From NCBI RefSeq assembly GCF_005154805.1, contig NZ_CP039727.1, positions 493,501-557,500 of the forward strand: DNA of 64,000 nucleotides, written 5' to 3'. Both the position numbers and the translations under genes were made by a program. Origin of the DNA: Bacillus sp. S3 (GTDB lineage: Bacteria; Bacillota; Bacilli; Bacillales; Cytobacillaceae). The notes under the pieces are model-generated. The model had not been told where the DNA came from, did no database searches, and worked only from the letters and a program-made list of their open reading frames with translations. Shown here piece after piece: positions 43,801 through 51,409 of this stretch; position 1 is the first letter of the stretch, and every line of letters begins with the position of its first letter.

Positions 43801-45629
43801 TGGGCAATGCCGGAAGCGGCTTTGCGGTGAAAATGTCGTTAAAAGACGGCGAAACCTCTGCAATGCTAAAAGGGGCGAAGCTGCAATTCTGGGCTGGACA
43901 TATCCCTGTACCGGGCGGAGAGGACATTCTTATTTCCGTATATGATGCAAAGGGTAAGAATGGTGCACCGGGAAACAAGCTCGCAGGACCAATAAAAGCG
44001 AAGGCTGAGCGCAATTTATCCAAATGGACAGAGGTGGATCTCTCCAGCCTGGGTCTGGTTGTTAAGGATGATTTTTATATCGCCTATTTACAGGCCGACG
44101 ACTATCCATACGTGCCAGGGTTTGTCTCTGATGGGGATAAGAAGAACTGGGCCGCACGAAGCTGGGATTATTTAGGCGGACAATGGTTCAAAGCCGACCA
44201 GAGTGTTGGAAACTATATGATTCGCGCTGTTGTCGATTACGGTGCTCAAGAGCCATTCCAGTATGCTAAGGCGATTGTAAAAAATTCAGAAACAAGCGGG
44301 AATGCACCGTTTGAAATCAAGGCTGAGGTTTGGCAGGGATCAGAAGACGTTGAATCAGTCGATTATCAGCTTTCTTCAAAATCAGACCCTGATGCGGCCG
44401 GTTCTTGGAATAATGTGAATCTTCCATCTTACGGCGGTGCATTTACAACCACAGTTACTGATGTGGGGACATGGTATTTGCATGTAAAGGTTAAGGACAA
44501 GGCCGGAAATGAAGAAATTTCTTCATTTGGTCCATTTGAAGTAAATGAGGCAGCTACAACTGATTTGGAAGTGACTCCGGCTTCCCTTGATTTGATGGTT
44601 GGCGCAACAAAGAAACTAACGGTAAAATCAATCAAAACACAAGGTGACAAGGTAACGGAAACAGATGTCACTGAGCTAGCGGCCTATAGCGGCTTTGATA
44701 CAAAGGTCATTAAGGTCGAGAGGGGACAGGTAACAGCCCTTGGTGCTGGTACGACGAGCATGACGATTACCTTTGGTGAGCATTCCAAGACGGTAGCGGT
44801 TAAGGTCGAACCAGAAACAAGCACCAAACTTTCGGTTAGTCCAACATCACTTGAATTGAAAAAGGGCAAGGCATCTCAAATTACGGTAAAATCCGTTGAA
44901 ACAATAGGCGACAAGTCAACCGAAACTGATGTGACGACTCTAGCCAGCTACAGTGGTTATAACTCGAAAATAGTAAAGGTTGAAAAAGGAACTGTCACCG
45001 CATTAGAACCTGGATCGACCTCCATTACCATCACATATGGAGCAGATAAGGCAACTGTGTTGGTGGTAGTCGGGGCTGATCAACATGGCTGGAAAATGGA
45101 AAACGGAAAATGGTATTACTATGATGCAAAGGGAAATCCGGTAACCGGCTGGTTATCTGAAGGTGGAAAATGGTACTACATGAATGAAAAAGGCATCATG
45201 CAGACCGGATGGCAATATGTTGGAGGCATCTGGTATTTTCTTGCATCTAGCGGAGCAATGCAAACAGGCTGGCTGAACAGCGGAGGAACTTGGTACTATC
45301 TCGCAAAGAGCGGAGCAATGCAAACAGGCTGGTTGAACAGCGGAGGAACTTGGTACTATCTTGCAAAGAGCGGAGCAATGCAAACAGGCTGGTTGAACAG
45401 CGGAGGAACTTGGTACTATCTTGCAAAGAGCGGGGCGATGCAAACAGGCTGGCTAAACAACGGGGGCACTTGGTACTATCTTGCAAAGAGTGGAGCGATG
45501 CAAACGGGCTGGCTCCTTGATGGCTCTAGCTGGTACTATCTCAAAACCTCCGGTGCAATGGCAACTGGCTGGCTTACAATAAATGGAAAACGCTACTTCT
45601 TTAACCAAGCCGGCAAGTGGGTAAAATAG
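40803..45629 (+). CDS. Large secreted S8 serine protease (bacillopeptidase F-like) with cell-wall-binding repeats
   Basis: This is a 1608-residue extracellular subtilase. A signal peptide (about 1-33), an inhibitor I9-like prodomain (about 60-170) and a peptidase S8 domain (about 200-515) with D220 (NIDSG), H267 (DGHGTH) and S450 (NGTSMAAPH) come first. MAM/immune-inhibitor-type and carboxypeptidase-regulatory-like beta domains (about 640-1000), a further unassigned region and two Big_2-like domains (about 1255-1425) follow. The C-terminal 180 residues are glucan/choline-binding-type repeats (GWLNSGGTWYYLAKSGAMQT) that should anchor it to wall polymer. Such repeats are unusual on a bacillopeptidase F-like core. 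ATG follows AGGGGAGTGAAAG. A strong terminator follows. Confidence 0.92.
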   Translation: MRRTKRFCVNAFMLLTALVMTLSLALPVNSLASSVIPADTSSTKGKVIDAKLAKKFEEDEFARFIVILHDQADTEKIALSAKQTSAKKSTSQKETEANVQKAVVQALQDKAKLTQKAINLLLKEEKASGKIKEIHNFFIINGMAVTGTKEAVTKLAALPEVKSILLDEKQTLEPIKKEEPSATPKADENNPVEWNIDHVGAPEVWARGITGAGAVVANIDSGVAVNHPALKAKYRGYDPNNPDKLTHTFNWYDAIYKIGSPVDSDGHGTHTMGTMVGQEPDGQNQIGIAPGAKWIAARAFANNESYDSYIIQAAEWVLAPTDEKGVPHPEMAPDVVNNSWGGRPINNDWFRPLVQAWRSVGIFPVFSVGNTDLFNPVALPGTASSPANYPESFAVGATTKTDELASFSLRGPSERGDVKPDISAPGVGVRSALPGATWNTFEYGSYNGTSMAAPHIAAAALLLKQADPALSLTQIEDILKLTSTTKTDENYPEAPNNGYGYGIVNVNAAVQAVEQGIGKIKGQVVGPGNDNEVPTYVQDTRRVVYEGLNVPFSIQAMDNSSVNKVTLHVRYEDANEAAFNTERYAGDHRNGLYEAIIPGEAIKGSTLTYWWTIQDFSGNEVKTEEARVSVRDGIRAGYVEDFESIPEGWYSYGINNSWEWGVPTYGPKTAPPSGKNVMATNLRGQTEMFSNMTLVMPPVIVEGETQLQFKQWYSMGYWDFGTVLVSVDGKKWEQLYQITRTNQNWHEVGIDLSKYDGKKITIAFNLQTDDGKYPGWYLDDMQIKGSAPAGEAENVIHKEIKLTSEAFVNQAYPLMDFHNESKASEKAALLPVDATIKVLETEWTTESNPQNGEFVIHHPPGEYTVDVKAYGYMPQTQKVTVSSKGEVTPKVTLEPLPKQTVSGTVTDTSGNALKDATILLLEDEKAEPGHSSENGDYQLKAYEGTYTVKVFAKGYYSKTYTMDVEPGKNLKRDIQLSPFVNKESGEIKYDNGSYNKNLVMGNAGSGFAVKMSLKDGETSAMLKGAKLQFWAGHIPVPGGEDILISVYDAKGKNGAPGNKLAGPIKAKAERNLSKWTEVDLSSLGLVVKDDFYIAYLQADDYPYVPGFVSDGDKKNWAARSWDYLGGQWFKADQSVGNYMIRAVVDYGAQEPFQYAKAIVKNSETSGNAPFEIKAEVWQGSEDVESVDYQLSSKSDPDAAGSWNNVNLPSYGGAFTTTVTDVGTWYLHVKVKDKAGNEEISSFGPFEVNEAATTDLEVTPASLDLMVGATKKLTVKSIKTQGDKVTETDVTELAAYSGFDTKVIKVERGQVTALGAGTTSMTITFGEHSKTVAVKVEPETSTKLSVSPTSLELKKGKASQITVKSVETIGDKSTETDVTTLASYSGYNSKIVKVEKGTVTALEPGSTSITITYGADKATVLVVVGADQHGWKMENGKWYYYDAKGNPVTGWLSEGGKWYYMNEKGIMQTGWQYVGGIWYFLASSGAMQTGWLNSGGTWYYLAKSGAMQTGWLNSGGTWYYLAKSGAMQTGWLNSGGTWYYLAKSGAMQTGWLNNGGTWYYLAKSGAMQTGWLLDGSSWYYLKTSGAMATGWLTINGKRYFFNQAGKWVK
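45240..45548 (+). repeat. Five near-identical 60-bp coding repeats (wall-binding motif)
   Basis: A 60-base unit encoding a 20-residue SGAMQTGWLNSGGTWYYLAK-type repeat occurs about five times in a row, the middle three almost identical in DNA. Less conserved units flank it. The DNA-level identity points to recent expansion and potential copy-number variation. Confidence 0.9.
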
Positions 45630-45636
45630 AATAAGT

Positions 45637-45674
45637 GAGGCATGGGGATGTATCCCATGCCTCGTTTTTTTCTG
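45637..45674 (+). terminator. Terminator of the S8 protease gene
   Basis: GAGGCATGGG pairs with CCCATGCCTC, followed by GTTTTTTT. Confidence 0.88.
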
Positions 45675-45675
45675 C

Positions 45676-45708
45676 ATAAAAACCGCAGGAGGATTCCCTG
45701 CGGTTAAA
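45676..45708 (-). terminator. Terminator of the PhoX-like gene
   Basis: AACCGCAGG pairs with CCTGCGGTT (one bulge) and on the minus strand runs into TTTTTATGC. It is convergent with the S8 protease terminator. Confidence 0.75.
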
Positions 45709-45720
45709 GAGTTGAGTTGG

Positions 45721-47490
45721 TCATTTACCAGAGTTGAGTGAGGTCATATCAATATAACCAATGTTACCAGGATTTTGTGAACCAACCATTAAATAAGATT
45801 TACCATTTAAATCATCAATTGCTTGAACTCCAGTGACTTCCCCTCCATCTGGAGCTGAAATAATCCGGGAAAGTTTCTTTGTATCTACGTTATAAGCCCA
45901 TCCAAAGTTATTGACATGTCTGTCGCTATCTTCAGCTATGAATAACGTTCTATATTTTTCAGAGAAAGCAATATTGTCAGGGTTAGCAATTTTTTCAAGG
46001 TTAGATTTGTTTCCATCCTTATCAGGAGCAGGAAGGTCTTCACCTGTTAGCACTGCTGACATGTCCGTTACGACATAATCACTATTAATCTTTTTGCCAT
46101 CACGATCTTTTTGTCCCTTTGCTAAATTCATTTCATAAATTGCACCAGAACTTAATTTTGGTAATTGAATATCATCTACAGGATCACTAGCATTTTTAGT
46201 CATACCTTTTTCAACATAGGACATGGTCATATAGACTTTATTGTCGGCTTTGTTTAACGTGAGAGTTTCCATTTTATTGAACTCGGAAGTTGCTCCCATA
46301 ATAGCACCATAACGGCGGGATTCCAAAAACGCCGCAGCTTTCTCCATACCTGGTTTCACTTTTAGCCATTCGGTTTTGCCGCCGCCATTGGAATTTGTCT
46401 TTATTTCTTTAAACCCATTTGCATTGCCATATGCTGCATCGGTTGTTGTTTCAAAAATATCGCTGAATTTAGTGTTTTCAGCTAATTCCTTGACTTCTGT
46501 ATCTGTGGCATGTCCCAATTTAATCCATTCGATATCAGCTGCTCCGCCATTTTTGTCGCTTGTTTGTTTCCATTGTGCTGCATACAAGGTACCGGCAGAT
46601 AAATTGTTTGCTTTGTCTGCAACATACATGAAGGACATTGTGTAGCTGCCGTCGTCACCAAAGTAGGCTGTACGATTATCTGGTGCTACGGTAACATTTT
46701 CAAAAGATAAGCGTCCCATGCTGTAGTGTTTAACAGCTTCTGCTTCACCATTTGGGTGAACCTTTACTTCTGTCGTATGACCATATAGGTATGGATTTCC
46801 AACAGCATTAGGGTCTTGATAATAATTCTTTGCAAATGCTGTTACACTGGATGTTTCTGGATTTGCTTCAAATGCACGGGCATCCGGCTCATACTCTTCA
46901 CTGCCTAAGTGGGTATTCCAAGGAGATAAGACACCTGCACATGGGGTCCAAATACCGCCATCTGCTGAAAAATCAATCGGATTGATATCCGTAATTTTCA
47001 ATTCACCCGTTTTCTTATCTTGTACTACTGTATTTAAATACAATGGTTTCGGCATATTTCCGTAACCTTTTTCCGGGATACTTTCGAAGTGATTCACCAT
47101 ATATAATTTTCCACTTTTTCCGTTTACGCTAAGAAGTGAATTCGCGTCAGGTGCTGTAGAAACAAATGGTTTGCCATCTTTATCTTTTATGATCTTCCCA
47201 TTTACATCATAAGCGGCGCCGACCACTTTGCCGTTAATGATTTCACCTGGGCGGGCCAATGATTTATATTCTAGAGGGACAGTCTTTTGAGAACCATCGT
47301 TTAATGTAACAAGGGCTGATGCTTCACTATACATAGAAGAACGTTTCGCATCAGTATCAGGAACCCCCATTCCCACAAATTCCACCGATTTTACCGGAAC
47401 TGGCTTATAAGGGTTAGCGTGGACATTTACGGCAGACGGGAAAAGGATTGCAGCACTTAATAATGGTACGATTACCTTGCTCTTTTTCAT
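45721..47490 (-). CDS. PhoX-like secreted phosphatase (DUF839 family)
   Basis: This is a 589-residue secreted protein with a signal peptide (about 1-26, ending NVHA). The DUF839/PhoX beta-propeller core shows TPCAGVLSPWNTHLGSEEYE (about 200-220), which contains the metal-ligand-like Cys and Glu residues of PhoX, and later EKYRTLFIAEDSDRHVNN. PhoX enzymes are Ca/Fe-dependent alkaline phosphatases that release phosphate from esters. The start at 47490 is chosen because TAGGAGGTT precedes it; the frame runs further upstream without a site. I could not identify clear PhoP boxes. It is convergent with the S8 protease gene. Confidence 0.85.
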   Translation of the reverse strand: MKKSKVIVPLLSAAILFPSAVNVHANPYKPVPVKSVEFVGMGVPDTDAKRSSMYSEASALVTLNDGSQKTVPLEYKSLARPGEIINGKVVGAAYDVNGKIIKDKDGKPFVSTAPDANSLLSVNGKSGKLYMVNHFESIPEKGYGNMPKPLYLNTVVQDKKTGELKITDINPIDFSADGGIWTPCAGVLSPWNTHLGSEEYEPDARAFEANPETSSVTAFAKNYYQDPNAVGNPYLYGHTTEVKVHPNGEAEAVKHYSMGRLSFENVTVAPDNRTAYFGDDGSYTMSFMYVADKANNLSAGTLYAAQWKQTSDKNGGAADIEWIKLGHATDTEVKELAENTKFSDIFETTTDAAYGNANGFKEIKTNSNGGGKTEWLKVKPGMEKAAAFLESRRYGAIMGATSEFNKMETLTLNKADNKVYMTMSYVEKGMTKNASDPVDDIQLPKLSSGAIYEMNLAKGQKDRDGKKINSDYVVTDMSAVLTGEDLPAPDKDGNKSNLEKIANPDNIAFSEKYRTLFIAEDSDRHVNNFGWAYNVDTKKLSRIISAPDGGEVTGVQAIDDLNGKSYLMVGSQNPGNIGYIDMTSLNSGK

Positions 47491-47692
47491 TAAATAGAAC
47501 CTCCTAATAGTTTGAAAGTTTATTTTAATACTACTTAATGATAGCCTGGGAGTATTAACGGAATATTCAAGTAGTGTAAAAAAGAAATAAAGTTTTCTAG
47601 TAAATAAGTAGCACCCTTTATCCTTCTGTTTCCTAGGACCAAGATCCTTATTCACTGAAATGGGGAACATTCACGATACAAAAGGGAAACTA

Positions 47693-47740
47693 AAAAACTC
47701 ACCTTATGTCCGAAAAGATGAAAGGTGAGTTTTTTGAATA
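47693..47740. terminator. Bidirectional hairpin AAAAAACTCACCTT/AAAGGTGAGTTTTTT
   Basis: Two complementary arms flank a loop of about 18 bases, with A-runs on one side and T-runs on the other. No gene ends here, as it lies between two divergent genes; it may be left from a lost gene. Confidence 0.55.
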
Positions 47741-47834
47741 AATATATGGCAGGTAGTAGGTTATAATGAATATAAATTACTGACAATTATACAGCCTGAT
47801 CTATTAGAATGTAACAAAACGAGGAGGATTTAGG

Positions 47835-48929
47835 ATGAAAACATTGAAGATTGCAAACATACCAGGGGATGGGATTGGCAGAGAGGTGGTTCCGGCAGCA
47901 ACCGATGTATTGAAAATGATTTCAGAAATCCATGGAGGATTAAAATTTGAATTTACGGAGTTTCCATGGAGTTGTGAGTACTATCTGGAGCATGATGAAA
48001 TGATGCCAAAGGATGGGCTTGAGCAGTTAAAGGATTTTGATAGCATTTTTTTGGGGGCAGTTGGAAACTTAAATCTTGTTCCTGACCATGTATCATTATG
48101 GGGGCTCTTAATAAAAATTCGCCGTGAGTTTGAACAGGTGATTAATATTCGTCCTGCCAAAGTATTTAAAGGTGTGAAATCGCCACTGTTGAACCCTAAA
48201 GATTTTGATTTAATTGTGGTACGGGAGAATAGCGAGGGTGAATATAGCACGATAGGTGGAAATATCTATCAAGGTGAAGATGAGCTGTCCATACAAAATG
48301 CGGTTTTCTCAAGAAAAGGAACAGAAAGAGCCATGCGGTATGCTTTTGAATTGGCAGCTAAGCGCACGAAACATGTAACAAGTGCCACAAAGTCAAACGG
48401 AATTGTCTATTCCATGCCTTTCTGGGACAGCGTGTTTAAAGACGTTGCAAATGATTATCCTCATATCACTGCAGATTCTCAGCATATTGACGCTTTATCG
48501 GCATTCTTTGTCACTCATCCTGAAAGATTTGATGTCATTGTCGCAAGCAATCTATTTGGTGATATTCTGACAGATATAGGTGCAGCCATCATGGGCAGTA
48601 TTGGGATCGCGCCGTCAGGAAATATAAACGTTAACGGAAAGTATCCGTCCATGTTTGAGCCAGTTCACGGATCTGCACCAGACATTGTTGGAAAAGGGAT
48701 TGCAAATCCAATCGGTCAAATATGGACAGCCAAAATGATGCTAGACCACTTTGGGGAAGAGGAGCTTGGAAGTACATTATTGAATGTGATTGAAAGTGTA
48801 ACAAGCGATGGGTTCTTAACACCGGATATTGGCGGTCGTTATTCAACAAGAGAAGTAACGGAAGAGATTATTAACAGGCTGAAAATCTTCGATAAAAAGG
48901 GAAATATCAGGAACACAACTATATCTTAA
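47835..48929 (+). CDS. Isocitrate/isopropylmalate dehydrogenase family protein (tartrate dehydrogenase-like)
   Basis: This is a 364-residue NAD-dependent beta-decarboxylating dehydrogenase, closest by eye to tartrate dehydrogenase/D-malate decarboxylase (B. subtilis YcsA-like). Visible are the N-terminal IPGDGIGREVVP, the substrate Arg cluster (KIRREFEQVINIRP, VVRENSEGEY), the catalytic Lys/Tyr region (TSATKSNGIVYSMPFW), metal Asp residues in SNLFGDILTDIGAAIMG, and the NAD loop EPVHGSAPDIVGKG. Leucine biosynthesis genes are absent nearby, so leuB is unlikely. ATG follows CGAGGAGGATTTAGG. It shares a hairpin terminator with the next, convergent gene. Confidence 0.9.
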   Translation: MKTLKIANIPGDGIGREVVPAATDVLKMISEIHGGLKFEFTEFPWSCEYYLEHDEMMPKDGLEQLKDFDSIFLGAVGNLNLVPDHVSLWGLLIKIRREFEQVINIRPAKVFKGVKSPLLNPKDFDLIVVRENSEGEYSTIGGNIYQGEDELSIQNAVFSRKGTERAMRYAFELAAKRTKHVTSATKSNGIVYSMPFWDSVFKDVANDYPHITADSQHIDALSAFFVTHPERFDVIVASNLFGDILTDIGAAIMGSIGIAPSGNINVNGKYPSMFEPVHGSAPDIVGKGIANPIGQIWTAKMMLDHFGEEELGSTLLNVIESVTSDGFLTPDIGGRYSTREVTEEIINRLKIFDKKGNIRNTTIS

Positions 48930-48963
48930 TATGGTAAGAAGTTAGATAGGTACATATAGAAGG

Positions 48964-48995
48964 TTTAGCCCCTTGGTAACAGGGGACTAAACTTT
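48964..48995. terminator. Shared terminator of convergent genes
   Basis: TTTAGCCCCT pairs with AGGGGACTAAA with one bulge; CTTTTTCTATTTTTT follows on the plus strand. Confidence 0.7.
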
Positions 48996-48997
48996 TT

Positions 48998-49192
48998 CTA
49001 TTTTTTACTTTCCTTTTGAGGATTGTCTTTACTTTTCATTAATTTTATTACATGTTCCTTTGGGTCCCAGCAGTTAAATTTATAGTTCGTTTTTGTTTCA
49101 TAGCCTAACCGGCTACAATAATAGTTCATTCCTTCAGCTTTTTTCTCTGCTTTCATATGCTGGCATGTCGCACAGCAATGGAAATCTTTCAT
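48998..49192 (-). CDS. Small cysteine-rich hypothetical protein
   Basis: This is a 64-residue protein starting at 49192, where an AAAAAGGGGCAGG site lies upstream; a longer start at 49213 is possible. It has HCCATCQHM, YYCSRLGYET and NCWDP, giving five Cys in a C-C-x2-C ... C ... C pattern that suggests a metal-binding fold. It ends in a Lys-rich tail. The family is not recognised. It is convergent with the dehydrogenase gene. Confidence 0.72.
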   Translation of the reverse strand: MKDFHCCATCQHMKAEKKAEGMNYYCSRLGYETKTNYKFNCWDPKEHVIKLMKSKDNPQKESKK

Positions 49193-49304
49193 TTCTACCT
49201 GCCCCTTTTTCATAAAACCTTTGTATTATAATATGAATTTCAACATATCCCTCCAATCACCTTTATTAAAAGTGAAAAAGTTTCTAATAATATGAGGTGA
49301 CGTG

Positions 49305-49418
49305 TTGAATATTATTGTCCATCCGGTTTCTCAAGGCAGCTGTCAATGTGTTACAATCTTAGCTAGTCAATATGATTTACGGAAGGAATTTGTTTCAACA
49401 ATAGGAGGCATTTTTTGA
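49305..49418 (+). CDS. Possible 37-codon ORF coupled to the YehS-like gene
   Basis: TTG 49305 lies about 6 bases after GAGGTGACG and opens a short frame with SQGSCQCVTIL whose TGA overlaps the next ATG (TGATG). It may be an upstream peptide or chance; only the overlap supports it. Confidence 0.25.
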   Translation: MNIIVHPVSQGSCQCVTILASQYDLRKEFVSTIGGIF

Positions 49419-49912
49419 TGGATAATAACGATAAATTAATTCGCTTGAGATATGCACTGGAAATAAAAAATAAAGATATGGCAGAGATATTTAAACTTGG
49501 CGGCGAGGAAGTGACAGTACCTGAAGTAATCAGGATTCTCACTAAAACAGATGAAGAAGCAGAAGATAACGATCAAATAAAATGTAATAATAGTATGTTC
49601 GATGCATTTTTAAATGGCCTTATTATTTTTAAAAGAGGGAAACAAGAACCTAAACCCGGACAGCCAGAAACACCAGAGTCGTCTTACAAGAAAAGCGCAA
49701 ACGTTAATAATCTGCTGTTAAAAAAAGTAAAAATAGCGTTGGCGTTAACGACTGAGGATATGCTTGATCTATTCGAAAAAGCAGGGATTACGGTAACAAA
49801 AGGAGAACTCGGCGCATTATTAAGAAAAGAGGGCCATAAAAATTATACAGAGTGCGGAGATAAATTTGCCAGGAACTTCTTAAAAGGATTAGCAATCAAA
49901 TACAGGGGATAA
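49418..49912 (+). CDS. yehS: DUF1456 family protein (YehS-like)
   Basis: This is a 164-residue protein made of two copies of the DUF1456 helical module: residues 1-70 (NDKLIRLRYALEIKNKDMAE) and about 92-164 (NNLLLKKVKIALALTTEDML). The family, named YehS in E. coli, has no firm function. The start is ATG 49418, 7 bases after TAGGAGGC. There is no membrane segment. The YgjP-like peptidase follows 29 bases later, so the two may be co-transcribed. Confidence 0.85.
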   Translation: MDNNDKLIRLRYALEIKNKDMAEIFKLGGEEVTVPEVIRILTKTDEEAEDNDQIKCNNSMFDAFLNGLIIFKRGKQEPKPGQPETPESSYKKSANVNNLLLKKVKIALALTTEDMLDLFEKAGITVTKGELGALLRKEGHKNYTECGDKFARNFLKGLAIKYRG

Positions 49913-49941
49913 CGGCAGGAATGATTTACAGGGGATGACAC

Positions 49942-50649
49942 ATGATACATACCTACTCAGGTAAGACGATACGTTTTGAGATTAAGTACAAAAACCGAAC
50001 CTCTATAGGGATTACGATAGATAGCTATGGAAACGTTGAAGTCCAGGCGCCGAAAGGGACACCCGATGAAAGCGTGCTTAAGGTACTTGAGGAAAAATGG
50101 AATCTTATTCAGGAAAAATTAAAAGAAATGAAAGATAGGCTGCAGGGTATACAGGAGAAGGTCTATGAGCATGGAGAGACCTTTCTTTATTTAGGAAACG
50201 TCTATCCGATAAAGATCTTTGAAGACATAAATATTACGAAAGACCATGTCGTGTTTGAAGGAGAAAAGCTGCATATATTTGTGAAGCAGCTTGAGGATGA
50301 AAGAATAAAACAAGCTTTAAAGCGATTTTACTATCAGCAATGTAAGTCTTTAGTGGAGAAGAGTATCTCTTCTTATCAAAGTAATTTTAAAACCAAACCA
50401 CGTTCTATTAGTATCTCGGATAGTAAAACTACATGGGGAACCTGTGATTCAAAGCTGCAGCTAACATTCAATTGGAGGCTGGCAATGGCACCACGTGAAG
50501 TAATTGACTATGTAGTTGTTCACGAAATGTGTCATATGGTCCATCTGAATCATGATCGATCCTTCTGGCGCCTTGTTGGAAAAATAATGCCCGATTATAT
50601 AGAAAAGGAAAACTGGCTGGCTTCATCAAACTGGAAAATGACTGTTTAG
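49942..50649 (+). CDS. YgjP-like (DUF45, M48-type) metallopeptidase
   Basis: This 235-residue protein of the YgjP/WELM family has a C-terminal zinc site HEMCHMVHLNHDRSFW (H-E-x2-H plus the third ligand in NHD) and the upstream SKTTWGTCDSKLQLTFNWRL signature that gives the family its fold. These proteins are predicted peptidases, some linked to restriction or DNA-repair loci; substrate is unknown. ATG follows CAGGGGATGACAC. It is downstream of yehS. Confidence 0.88.
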   Translation: MIHTYSGKTIRFEIKYKNRTSIGITIDSYGNVEVQAPKGTPDESVLKVLEEKWNLIQEKLKEMKDRLQGIQEKVYEHGETFLYLGNVYPIKIFEDINITKDHVVFEGEKLHIFVKQLEDERIKQALKRFYYQQCKSLVEKSISSYQSNFKTKPRSISISDSKTTWGTCDSKLQLTFNWRLAMAPREVIDYVVVHEMCHMVHLNHDRSFWRLVGKIMPDYIEKENWLASSNWKMTV

Positions 50650-50768
50650 AATTATATACACTGAATATGTAAGACTGTAAGAAGAAACCATCTTCTTATG
50701 GTCTTTTTAAATTTGCAAATAAATAGTACTGAATTTGAGGGTGTTTCCTTTAATTAAAGTTATGGGAG

Positions 50769-50783
50769 GTCAACCAGATTGAC
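50769..50783. promoter_or_regulatory. MarR-type operator before the regulator gene
   Basis: GTCAA-CCAGA-TTGAC is a palindrome. Near-identical palindromes occur at 51309-51326 and 51356-51370 around the same transcription unit, pointing to autoregulation by the MarR protein. Confidence 0.65.
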
Positions 50784-50815
50784 ATCTAAAAGCGGATTTT
50801 GTATAGTAAGTGGCG

Positions 50816-51277
50816 ATGATGATGATTGGAGTGAATCGTTTGATTTCAAACTCTGAATTACAAAATTTAGACCTAATCGATTTAATAAGTGAGCGCCATA
50901 GTTTGGTTCGAAAAATCTCAGAGAAAGCATGGAACGATAAAAGTGAGATTTATATTTCAAATTCTGAATGGTATATCATGGCCAGGATTTATAAAAAGCG
51001 GCCGACCATTTCGTACGTTACAAAAAATGTAGAAATTTCTCGCCAGGCGATACATAAGTTTATCAAAAATCTTTCAGCAAAAGGATTAGTGGAAATCAAT
51101 AATCTAGAAAACAACAAGAAAGAGAAGTGTATCCAATTAACACCTTTTGGAGTGGAATGCTACGAAAAAAACGAGGCCCTCAAGGCCCAGCTTGAGAATA
51201 ATATTGCAGAAAAAATTGGTGCTGAGCAGGTAAAGATGCTTAAAGATCTATTAAAGCTAGATTGGGAAATAGAATAA
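50816..51277 (+). CDS. MarR family transcriptional regulator
   Basis: This winged-helix regulator has about 153 residues. The DNA-binding region shows SNSEWYIMARIYKKRPTISY, VEISRQAIHKFIKNLSAKGL and the wing KKEKCIQLTPFG. Start is uncertain: several ATGs at 50816-50822 lack a ribosome site, while TTG 50840 lies 8 bases after GGAG. It precedes an MFS pump by 133 bases, and the palindromes fit repression of both, relieved by a drug-like ligand. Confidence 0.82.
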   Translation: MMMIGVNRLISNSELQNLDLIDLISERHSLVRKISEKAWNDKSEIYISNSEWYIMARIYKKRPTISYVTKNVEISRQAIHKFIKNLSAKGLVEINNLENNKKEKCIQLTPFGVECYEKNEALKAQLENNIAEKIGAEQVKMLKDLLKLDWEIE

Positions 51278-51299
51278 TAAAGACGAAGTAAAAGAGAAA

Positions 51300-51342
51300 A
51301 CCTCATAATTGTCAATTTGATTGACAATTATGAGGTTTTTCT
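51300..51342 (+). terminator. Terminator with an embedded MarR-like palindrome
   Basis: ACCTCATAATTGTCAA and TTGACAATTATGAGGT pair around a short TTTGA centre, followed by TTTTTC. The core, TTGTCAA...TTGACAA, repeats the GTCAA/TTGAC operator theme, so the same DNA may be both terminator and regulator site. Confidence 0.75.
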
Positions 51343-51355
51343 TTAAACTAGGTTA

Positions 51356-51370
51356 GTCAACCTGGTTGAC
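51356..51370. promoter_or_regulatory. MarR-type operator before the MFS gene
   Basis: GTCAACC-T-GGTTGAC is a perfect palindrome (7-bp arms), 40 bases before the MFS start. It matches the operator at 50769. Confidence 0.72.
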
Positions 51371-51409
51371 GATAGAGGATAGGAGAAAATAATTAGTAAG
51401 GAGATTAAA

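Noticed and set aside
45240..45540. 60-bp repeats as a non-coding array, and long minus-strand ORFs over them
   Set aside because: They lie in frame within the protease and encode wall-binding motifs; the minus-strand ORFs are shadows of the repeats.
47693..47740. Hairpin as a PhoP-regulated promoter element for the PhoX-like gene
   Set aside because: No TTAACA-type direct repeats at the required spacing; the sequence is a terminator-like inverted repeat.
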